Positions 1 through 5,838 of a stretch of 27,538 nt of DNA are shown piece after piece (position 1 is the stretch's first letter; the number at the start of each line of letters is the position of its first letter). Made by a program: the position numbers and the translations under genes. The notes beneath the pieces are model-generated. The model made no database searches, had not been told where the DNA came from, and saw nothing but the letters and a program-made list of their open reading frames with translations. The stretch is from positions 1 to 27,538 of the forward strand of contig URLZ01000033.1 of NCBI GenBank assembly GCA_900548895.1. The letters run 5' to 3'. This DNA comes from an uncultured Akkermansia sp. (GTDB lineage: Bacteria > Verrucomicrobiota > Verrucomicrobiia > Verrucomicrobiales > Akkermansiaceae).

Positions 1-10
1 CGCGCAGGTG

Positions 11-70
11 TTTCTGTGCTCGCGCACGGAGCCACCCGTATGTTTGTGCTGGCGCATGCAGCCACCCGCC
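11..70. repeat. Two-copy 30-bp tandem repeat at the window edge
   Basis: Positions 11-40 and 41-70 are two adjacent 30-base copies that match at 23 of 30 positions; both end in gccacccg followed by two variable bases. The unit is a multiple of three, so it could encode a ten-residue repeat in a gene lying mostly to the left. On the minus strand one frame reads GWLHAPAQTY then GWLRARAQKH. It sits just downstream of the stop codon of the minus-strand membrane protein. Its full extent cannot be judged because the window starts here. Confidence 0.5.
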
Positions 71-81
71 GTGTTGCCGGC

Positions 82-1263
82 TCAGTTCCCCGGGTCGAGA
101 AAGAGTGCGCTGCTGATGACTCTCCCGGCGGCTCGTTTGACAACTTCGGCCGGTACTTTCAGGAGGATGTCTTTGCCGATGGCTAGCCGCCCTTCGCGGC
201 GCAGACGAATGAGGTTTGTCAGGTTGATGCGCTCGCCTTCGCGTTCGAGGAGTCGCAGGAAGATGTGCCCGGTGACGTAGACGGCGGTGGCGCTCATGAC
301 GGCTTCCAGCAGGGCGCTGATGGTGCTTTGCATGAATTTGGTGCCGGCGGCGTCGGCGCTGAGCAAGAGGGCTTCGTCTTCGCCGGTCATGAGTTCGGCG
401 ATGCAGTCGGCAAATTCGCTGCCGAGGGCGTTGCCGACTTGGGCGGCGCTGCCTTGCCCGAGCAGGGCGATGATGAGGGAGTTGCCGGCGACCCAGCCGA
501 AGCAGAGGCTGTTGAAGATGGGGGAGGGTTTGTAGCCGTAGAGGGTGGCGAGGCTGATGATGAGCCGCATTTGCAGCAGCAGCAGGATGAGGCCGTCGAT
601 GAGGCTGTTGCGGCTGAAGACGACGCCGAGGGCGGCGAGGCGGCTGTAGAGGAGGATGTGCTGACGGGCTTTGCGGTTGATGCCGCTTTGTTCGCGGTAG
701 GTGCTGAGGTGTTGGAGGAGTTGGCGCCGCTTTTCGGGTTCGGGAAGGCGGCTTTCGAGGGTGTTGTAGAGGTTCCAGTAGCTTTGGCGCAGGGGGTGGT
801 TTTCGGCTTCGGTTTTGTAGCGTTGGAGTTTTTTGAGGGCGCGGCGTGTTTGTTTGAGGGGGTTGGTGTGGGCGGCGCGTTTCAGGGAGGCGAATTGGAG
901 GATGGGGGAGAGGACGAGGTACCAGATGAGCCAGAGGATGGCGGCCCAGAGGGCGTAGCCGAAAATGGGGATGGGGGTGAGGGCGTTGAGGGTTTGGCCT
1001 TTGGCGATGATGTCGGAAGCGAAGTAGGCGAGGATGATGAGGGCGGGCCAGATGATGAGGCTGCTGAGGCAGCCGAGGAGGCGTCCGCGGTCTTCCGGGG
1101 GTGTTTCGATGGCCGCGCTGTTGCTGCCGGGGCCCGGGGTGCTGCCGGGGGTGCCGGTGTCGGTGCTGCGGCCGGCGGTTGAGGTGGTGTCTAGGTTGCC
1201 GGCTGGGTTGTGGGCGTGGTTGCCGGTGCCGGGTGCGCTGTTGCTGGTGGCGGTGGTGCTCAT
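82..1263 (-). CDS. YcjF/DUF697-like multi-pass membrane protein, partner of the adjacent GTPase
   Basis: This is a 393-residue protein. Residues 1-60 are a disordered, Ser/Thr/Gly/Pro-rich tail. Two hydrophobic helices follow, at about 62-86 and 99-123. Residues 140-195 are charged and helical. Residues 205-270 resemble the DUF697/UPF0283 (YcjF) core: a short hydrophobic run, then NSLIDG, an amphipathic segment with QMR, then LYGYKPS and another hydrophobic stretch. A further hydrophobic helix lies at 313-338, followed by a basic C-terminus. The start codon overlaps the GTPase stop codon (ATGA, read on the minus strand), which implies translational coupling and joint function. In the known YcjX-YcjF pair a P-loop protein is likewise encoded beside a DUF697 membrane protein; its role is poorly understood. 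The DUF697 assignment rests on motif resemblance only. A plausible but unproven role is to anchor the GTPase at the inner membrane. Confidence 0.75.
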   Translation of the reverse strand: MSTTATSNSAPGTGNHAHNPAGNLDTTSTAGRSTDTGTPGSTPGPGSNSAAIETPPEDRGRLLGCLSSLIIWPALIILAYFASDIIAKGQTLNALTPIPIFGYALWAAILWLIWYLVLSPILQFASLKRAAHTNPLKQTRRALKKLQRYKTEAENHPLRQSYWNLYNTLESRLPEPEKRRQLLQHLSTYREQSGINRKARQHILLYSRLAALGVVFSRNSLIDGLILLLLQMRLIISLATLYGYKPSPIFNSLCFGWVAGNSLIIALLGQGSAAQVGNALGSEFADCIAELMTGEDEALLLSADAAGTKFMQSTISALLEAVMSATAVYVTGHIFLRLLEREGERINLTNLIRLRREGRLAIGKDILLKVPAEVVKRAAGRVISSALFLDPGN

Positions 1264-3260
1264 GGGCGCAGGCTGGTGATGAAGTTGTTGATGTGCCGGA
1301 GGAGGTCGCTGGCGCGCTGTTTCTGTTCGGCGGCGGCGGCGCAGCTGTCTTCGGCTTGTTCGAGGTGTCGGCGGATTTGCTGGCGGAAGGCGGCGGAGCC
1401 TTGTTCGAGGCCTTGGCGGATGAGGGTGCCGAAGATGTGGCTGACGTTGGCGTTGATGCTGTCGGCGGTGGCTTGCAGGTAGCGTTGGCGCAGGTCGTTG
1501 AGGCTGTCTTGGATGATGCTGCTCTGCGGTTCCCAGCGCTTTTCTTTGCTGAAGAGGAGGAGGACGGTTCGGGTTTCTTCAAAGCTGCGGTTGGGGGTCA
1601 GCAGGGGGAATTGGCCGTTGGCGGCGGCATCGAGGTTGAGGGGGTGCTGGCGGTCGTTGAGGGTGTAGCGGGGGCGGTCTTCGCGCTTGATGGCGTTGTA
1701 GCAGTCTTTGTGGTTTTCTTCGAGTCGTTCCATGAGGCTGTCGAAGCAGTCTTTGATTTCGCGGTTGCAGATTTCGGAGCCGCGTAGGGTGCGTTCGCTG
1801 GTGACGAGGGCGATGCTGCCGATGGAGGCTTCTTTGAGGAAGCGGCAGCAGGCTTGGTGCATGGCTTGGGAGCAGGCTTTGAGGTAGGCGTCGATGGTGG
1901 AGCCTTTCTGGGCTTCGTTGCTGCTCATGCCGGGGTATTGTTCGCTGCGGATGGTTGCCAGGCAGCTGAAGTCGGGTTCGTTGCAGAGGCTGAGGTCGCC
2001 TTCGCGGTGGTATTCGTAGCGGCTGAGGTTGTTGCTGACTTCTTTGTCGGTGTTTTGCCAGCGTGTTTTGAGGGCGGTGCTGCTGTCGAGTTGCTGGTCG
2101 AGGCGCTGTAGCTGGGTTTCGAGTTGCTGTTTGAGGCCTTTGAGGGTGGCGTTGAGTTCGTCGAGGCAGTGCCGCAGGCGGCTGTCGGTGCCGTTTTCTT
2201 CGAGGTCGCGCAAGAGGTTTTGTTCGAGTTGGTCGAAGTGTGAGGTTTGCCAGAGTTGCTCTCGGGTGACGGGGGTGCCGTCGGGCATGCGGCTTTCGGG
2301 GTTGATGTCGTCGGGGTTGCCGAGGAGGGCGTCGTAGGCCATGCCGAGGTTGACGAAGCAGGTCTGCGGTTCGCGCTTTTGCCGCTTTTGGATGCGGTTG
2401 ATGGTGTGGGCGGCGTATTCGGATTGGGTTTTGAGTTCGCGGTTGATGCAGCTTTGCTGTCTCCAGTGTTTGGAGAGCATGAGGTTTTGGATGATCCAGG
2501 AGGTGGCGCTGTCGCGCAGGTCGAGGATGGCTTGCAGGAATTCGCAGGCTTTTTCGTTCAGGGGGGCGACGGAGCTCTGGACGAAGAGCATGAGGTCGCA
2601 TTCTTTGATGGCGGCGGCGTAGTCTTCGGTGAGGTGGGCGATGTCGGCTTCGGCGGAGTCGAGTCCGGGCATGTCGAGCAGCATGCGCCGGTCGCTGAGG
2701 AGTTTGCAGTTGCTGTTGTAGGGTGTTTGGACGACGACGAGGACGGGTTCCGAGGTGAGGAGGTTGCGCGATTCGGCGACGCTGCAGCAGAGGGTGCGCC
2801 GCAGGTTTTCTTCGGTGAGGGGGAGGCTGCGGCTGCGGATGCGGTTTTGCAGGTCGAGCAGGCCGCGCATGTGGTCGATGATGGCGGAGAGGGCTTCTTG
2901 GTTGCTCAGTTCGCCGGGCCGGTCGTAGATGGTGATGCTGCCGTGGTCGTCGCCGGGTTCGCCCATGTGCACGAGGACGGGGCGCAGGGTGGTGTCGATG
3001 CCGTAGCCGACGGGTGAGGCAAGGGGGGTGCGAGCGAGCAGGTTGATGAGGGTGGATTTGCCGGCTTTGAGCATGCCGAGGGCGACGATGACGACGATGT
3101 TGGAGTTGAATTGATCGAGGCTGCGCCGCAGGCGCTGGACGATGTCGCGGGTGAGTTTGTCGAGCTCGGCGTCGCCGCTGTGGGGCAGTTTGGCGATGTG
3201 CTCGACTTGGCGGCGGATGTCGCCGAGGCGTTGGTCTTGTTCCGGGCTGGTGATTTTCAT
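1260..3260 (-). CDS. Dynamin-like GTPase
   Basis: This is a 666-residue P-loop GTPase resembling the bacterial dynamin family. The Walker A/G1 motif is GMLKAGKS at residues 62-69, preceded by a hydrophobic beta strand. A switch I threonine pair lies in GIDTTLRP (87-94). G3 is DMPG at 196-199, followed by LDSAEAD. After the strand LMLFVQ (223-228) and the strand SWIIQN (254-259), the expected G4 N/TKxD is absent; the sequence there is LMLSKHW. About residues 362-392 are a coiled coil, and the C-terminal half is long, helical and rich in Gln, Arg and Leu, as in dynamin stalk regions. No transmembrane helix is obvious, so membrane attachment may come from the coupled downstream protein. Dynamin-like proteins remodel membranes in a GTP-dependent way, but the role here is unknown. 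The ATG at 3260 was chosen because it directly precedes the domain and lies about 45 bases from a predicted promoter. There is no Shine-Dalgarno sequence. Confidence 0.8.
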   Translation of the reverse strand: MKITSPEQDQRLGDIRRQVEHIAKLPHSGDAELDKLTRDIVQRLRRSLDQFNSNIVVIVALGMLKAGKSTLINLLARTPLASPVGYGIDTTLRPVLVHMGEPGDDHGSITIYDRPGELSNQEALSAIIDHMRGLLDLQNRIRSRSLPLTEENLRRTLCCSVAESRNLLTSEPVLVVVQTPYNSNCKLLSDRRMLLDMPGLDSAEADIAHLTEDYAAAIKECDLMLFVQSSVAPLNEKACEFLQAILDLRDSATSWIIQNLMLSKHWRQQSCINRELKTQSEYAAHTINRIQKRQKREPQTCFVNLGMAYDALLGNPDDINPESRMPDGTPVTREQLWQTSHFDQLEQNLLRDLEENGTDSRLRHCLDELNATLKGLKQQLETQLQRLDQQLDSSTALKTRWQNTDKEVSNNLSRYEYHREGDLSLCNEPDFSCLATIRSEQYPGMSSNEAQKGSTIDAYLKACSQAMHQACCRFLKEASIGSIALVTSERTLRGSEICNREIKDCFDSLMERLEENHKDCYNAIKREDRPRYTLNDRQHPLNLDAAANGQFPLLTPNRSFEETRTVLLLFSKEKRWEPQSSIIQDSLNDLRQRYLQATADSINANVSHIFGTLIRQGLEQGSAAFRQQIRRHLEQAEDSCAAAAEQKQRASDLLRHINNFITSLRP

Positions 3261-3311
3261 GGCTGGTAGAAGGGGGGGTGGGTAGAAGGTTGGGGTGGGT
3301 TATTTTTTCTG

Positions 3312-3340
3312 ATGCTATACCTGCGAGCAGACTGCGTCAA
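3312..3340 (-). promoter_or_regulatory. Predicted sigma70-type promoter of the GTPase/DUF697 operon
   Basis: On the minus strand, TTGACG (3340-3335) is followed by a 17-base spacer and TAGCAT (3317-3312). Transcription would start near 3304, giving a leader of about 45 bases before the ATG at 3260. The -35 and spacing match two other promoters predicted in this window. This is sequence matching only. Confidence 0.5.
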
Positions 3341-3685
3341 GTTCCAAAGAAGATAAATTGTCGTCATTCGGCGTGATGAATGTGCTTGGTCTGTGTTAGG
3401 GTGTGTCGAGGGTGGAGGGGTGGCTATTCTGCCGGATGGATGACGGGGTTCGTGGATATTTGAGAAAAGTGAAGGGTTGCTTTCGGATGATGGTCTGAGG
3501 TGCTCAGGGAGCCGGTGATGGGTGGTGTATGTGTGGAGGTGCGGGTTGATGCCTTTCGCTGCATTCTGATAATTCGCGGTTTATGTTCATGTGGCCCATC
3601 GACGGGCCGCGATGTTGCCGAGGAGATTCTCACCATGGGTTGTCGGAGGATGACGGAGTTTTTTTGCCTCCTGCGCAAATCTTTC
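3341..3685. other. Intergenic region between divergent operons, no supported gene
   Basis: No convincing gene is seen. Two short overlapping open frames (3424-3678 minus, 3500-3694 plus) have low-complexity translations without recognisable features. A small fold is possible at 3574-3612: tcgcgg pairs with ccgcga, or alternatively ggccc at 3593-3597 pairs with gggcc at 3604-3608. A regulatory or small RNA cannot be excluded. Confidence 0.4.
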
Positions 3686-3713
3686 TTGCCATGAGGGCGG
3701 AATGTGGTTAAAT
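3686..3713 (+). promoter_or_regulatory. Predicted promoter of the exbB-exbD-exbD operon
   Basis: TTGCCA at 3686-3691 matches the -35 consensus at five of six positions. A 16-base spacer leads to TTAAAT at 3708-3713, which matches four of six at the -10. Transcription would start near 3720, leaving about 30 bases of leader before the ATG at 3752, with no Shine-Dalgarno sequence. Confidence 0.45.
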
Positions 3714-3751
3714 AGAGGACGTCAAATCTGCATTACCGTAGTTTTACCATT

Positions 3752-4600
3752 ATGAAAGCAACGATTACTCGTTTCGGTGTCCGGGCTCTCTCCCTCGGGA
3801 TGGCTGCTGTCTTCGCTCTTTCCTCTTCGGCTTTGGCTCAGGAGGAGGCTGCCTCCGGCGGCGCTGAAGAGAAGAACATGCTCGATAAGTGGGTTATTGA
3901 TGGTGGTTGGACGATGATTCCGCTGGTCATTCTGCTGGCGATCACGATCTTCCTCATCGTTTTCTGCAGCATGAACCTCAAGCGCGAGAAGTACTGCCCC
4001 GAGTCTCTCAAGGCCCAGCTCCTCGCTCTTATGGGTGAGTGCCGCGTGCGCTCGGCCATTGAGATGGCGACGTCGAGCCCGACCTACCTCGGCCGCCTCG
4101 TGGCGTACGCCCTGCCCAATATCGATGCCAACCGCCCCGAGGATCTGGGCAAGGACGGCATTGAAGACGCCATGGCCGACTTCACGGCTAATGAGCGCCC
4201 GCAGATCATGAAGACGGTTGACATGCTCGCGCTTTCCGGCTCGCTGGCTCCGTCCATCGGTCTGTTCGGTACGGTTCAGGGTATGGTCGGCGCCTTCGCC
4301 ATTCTGGCTGAGACGGGCCAGGCTGACCCGACCCAGCTGGCCGGTTCGATTTCCGTGGCTCTGTTGACGACCTTCTGGGGTCTGATTATTTCCATTATCG
4401 CTATCCCTGCGTTCTTCTTCCTCAAGAAGAAGGCACAGAGCCTCGAGGCTCTGTGCATCAACACGGTTGAGGAGATGGTCAACACGTCCATCAACGTGCT
4501 CAACGCCGATGCTCAACTGGCTCGCATTCCCGAGGGTCTGAGCGGTGATGAGGAGGCTGAGGCTATCGAGGGTGAGTACGCCGAGCCGGTTCAGGCTTGA
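3752..4600 (+). CDS. exbB: MotA/TolQ/ExbB-family proton channel subunit
   Basis: This is a 282-residue inner-membrane protein of the ExbB/TolQ/MotA family, which forms the proton-conducting stator ring that, with ExbD, turns proton flow into mechanical work in the periplasm. Residues 1-29 look like a cleavable signal peptide ending SALA-Q. The first membrane helix spans about 54-75. The conserved family segment SIGLFGTVQGMVGAF contains GTVQGM at 173-178. The third helix, about 200-225, carries paired threonines (206-207) of the kind that line the ion path. The C-terminus ends in an acidic tail. It is followed by two exbD genes. Because no TonB or TolA gene is present, the name exbB denotes the family and does not prove a role in TonB-dependent uptake. 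Confidence 0.9.
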   Translation: MKATITRFGVRALSLGMAAVFALSSSALAQEEAASGGAEEKNMLDKWVIDGGWTMIPLVILLAITIFLIVFCSMNLKREKYCPESLKAQLLALMGECRVRSAIEMATSSPTYLGRLVAYALPNIDANRPEDLGKDGIEDAMADFTANERPQIMKTVDMLALSGSLAPSIGLFGTVQGMVGAFAILAETGQADPTQLAGSISVALLTTFWGLIISIIAIPAFFFLKKKAQSLEALCINTVEEMVNTSINVLNADAQLARIPEGLSGDEEAEAIEGEYAEPVQA

Positions 4601-4614
4601 GCCCTCTGCGACGG

Positions 4615-4645
4615 GCCTGCCTGTTGCCCGAGGGTGCAGGCAGGC
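4615..4645 (+). promoter_or_regulatory. Intercistronic hairpin between exbB and exbD
   Basis: gcctgcctg at 4615-4623 pairs perfectly with caggcaggc at 4637-4645. No T-run follows, so full termination is unlikely. Such a stem could shield the exbB part of the transcript from 3' decay, or cause partial termination, so that more ExbB than ExbD is made. This would fit the excess of ExbB in known complexes. Confidence 0.5.
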
Positions 4646-4673
4646 GTGAATCCAAACGATCTCAGAAATCATC

Positions 4674-5213
4674 ATGGCCAAGAAAAAGAACGCCAGAGCG
4701 AATGACGAGGTGAGCGGTGACGTGAACCTTTCGCCGATGATTGACTGCTGCTTCCTGCTGCTGATTTTCTTCGTGGTGAATGCCACGCAGATTACGGTGG
4801 CGAAGGATCCCAGCGTCAAGATGCCCAACGCGGTGTCCTGCTCCGAGCTCAAGGATGCCAAGGGCTGCATCGTGGTCAACGTCTACGCGGATCGCGAGAA
4901 GATGAAGGGCAACGCGCTCAAGAAGTACGATCTGACTTTCGCGAGCAAGCCCGGCGCCATCTGGAGTCTCGCCGACGCTAACGGCAAGACGACGGGCTAC
5001 CGTGCGGGTGAGGAGAGCCAGCTCGCCGACGCCATCCGCAAGATGAAGGATGTCTACAAGAACATGAAGGGTGAGGACGGCAAGCCGGTGACGGTGCGCC
5101 TCTACATCCGCGGTGACCAGAATGCTCCGTGGGAGCGCACGCGCACGGTGATCAATGCTGCTGCGAGTGTCGGTATTGCCGATCTGGTCTTCGGTACGCT
5201 GCCGACCAAGTAA
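4674..5213 (+). CDS. exbD: ExbD/TolR-family protein, first copy
   Basis: This is a 179-residue ExbD/TolR protein with a short basic cytoplasmic N-terminus, a single membrane helix (about 19-40) and a periplasmic domain. The conserved membrane aspartate needed for proton coupling is present as D24 in LSPMIDCCFLLL. The periplasmic part (about 45-179) is longer than in many ExbD proteins and includes an insert around residues 80-120 rich in Lys, Gly and Ala. The conserved ending, with a beta strand VRLYIRGD followed by a helix, is visible near the C-terminus. It lies 73 bases after exbB and 25 bases before the second exbD. The two copies share the DCCFLLL segment but differ strongly outside it, suggesting old duplication and a heteromeric ExbD pair. 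Confidence 0.9.
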   Translation: MAKKKNARANDEVSGDVNLSPMIDCCFLLLIFFVVNATQITVAKDPSVKMPNAVSCSELKDAKGCIVVNVYADREKMKGNALKKYDLTFASKPGAIWSLADANGKTTGYRAGEESQLADAIRKMKDVYKNMKGEDGKPVTVRLYIRGDQNAPWERTRTVINAAASVGIADLVFGTLPTK

Positions 5214-5238
5214 ACCCCATTCTCTTTCTCTCTACAAT

Positions 5239-5721
5239 ATGGCAAGACACAAGAAAATCGAGACGGAGGAGCAGGGGGATCCCGAGATGAACATCTCGTC
5301 GCTGATCGACTGCTGCTTCCTGCTGCTGATTTACTTCCTCGTGGCAACGACGCTCGTCAGCGAAAAGAAGATTGATATGGCTACGCCTGCGACGGAGAGC
5401 GAGTCGAGCGATTCGCCGCCGCCCGAGGTGGGCCGCATCGAGGTGAAGGCCAACGGCATTGTGATCTACAACGGTCTGCCGGTGGGCGACGCCACCGATG
5501 GCATCGATCCTTCCTCCAAGCAGTACAGCCAGTACGGCCACCTCACGCAGCTGCGCGACAGTTTGATCACGCTGCGCGATCAGACGAAGGCTCAGGGCGC
5601 TGAGCCGCTCGTTCTGCTCAGCGGCTCCAAGGCGGCGCCGCACCAGCGCATCATCGACGTGATGTCCGCTCTCTCTGAGGCCGGCATCAAGGCCGTGGGC
5701 CTTCAGGCCGCGACGGAATAA
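5239..5721 (+). CDS. exbD: ExbD/TolR-family protein, second copy
   Basis: This is a 160-residue ExbD/TolR protein. The ATG at 5239 is preferred over an in-frame upstream start at 5155, because MARHKK gives the usual short basic N-terminus and the upstream start would overlap the previous gene. The membrane helix spans about 19-41 and carries the proton-coupling aspartate D24 in SSLIDCCFLLL. The periplasmic domain follows, with a Ser/Asp/Pro-rich linker at about 52-63 and the strand-helix ending (LVLLSGSKAAPHQRIIDVM). It is the last gene before a strong terminator-like hairpin, so exbB-exbD-exbD forms a transcription unit. Two ExbD proteins with one ExbB recur in bacterial motor clusters of uncertain cargo. 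Confidence 0.9.
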   Translation: MARHKKIETEEQGDPEMNISSLIDCCFLLLIYFLVATTLVSEKKIDMATPATESESSDSPPPEVGRIEVKANGIVIYNGLPVGDATDGIDPSSKQYSQYGHLTQLRDSLITLRDQTKAQGAEPLVLLSGSKAAPHQRIIDVMSALSEAGIKAVGLQAATE

Positions 5722-5742
5722 GTTTCACCTTCCCTTCCCGCC

Positions 5743-5785
5743 CAAGAGGGGAGTTCAGCGGCTGAGCGCCGCTGCTCCCCTCTTG
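5743..5785 (+). terminator. Intrinsic terminator after the exbB-exbD-exbD operon
   Basis: Arms 5743-5753 (caagaggggag) and 5775-5785 (ctcccctcttg) form 11 perfect pairs. They continue, after a two-base bulge, as seven more pairs (5756-5762 with 5768-5774) around a five-base loop. The sequence after the stem is T-rich but interrupted (ttgtct). It separates the motor genes from the TPR gene, though read-through is possible. Confidence 0.75.
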
Positions 5786-5838
5786 TTGTCTGAACTCTTC
5801 TTCACCAGCTTATTCACACCTTACACTACACCATTCCC

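Noticed and set aside
8..280. Plus-strand 90-residue open frame at the window edge
   Set aside because: It runs through the 30-bp repeat and into the antisense of the membrane protein; its Arg/Ser-rich tail looks like a shadow.
265..3017. Several plus-strand open frames (82-305 residues) opposite the GTPase and DUF697 genes
   Set aside because: Their translations are Gly/Ala/Val/Glu-rich low complexity created by the G/T-rich strand bias, while the minus strand encodes clear GTPase motifs and membrane helices.
3424..3694. Short overlapping open frames in the gap before exbB
   Set aside because: There is no recognisable domain, no signal peptide and no ribosome-binding context, and the two overlap on opposite strands.
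5155..5238. An upstream in-frame start for the second exbD
   Set aside because: It would overlap the first exbD by 59 bases and add 28 residues with no ExbD similarity. The ATG at 5239 gives the normal short basic N-terminus.
5786..5816. Possible promoter before the TPR gene (TTGTCT and TATTCA)
   Set aside because: The spacing is 19 bases and both elements are weak matches, so it is not called as a feature.
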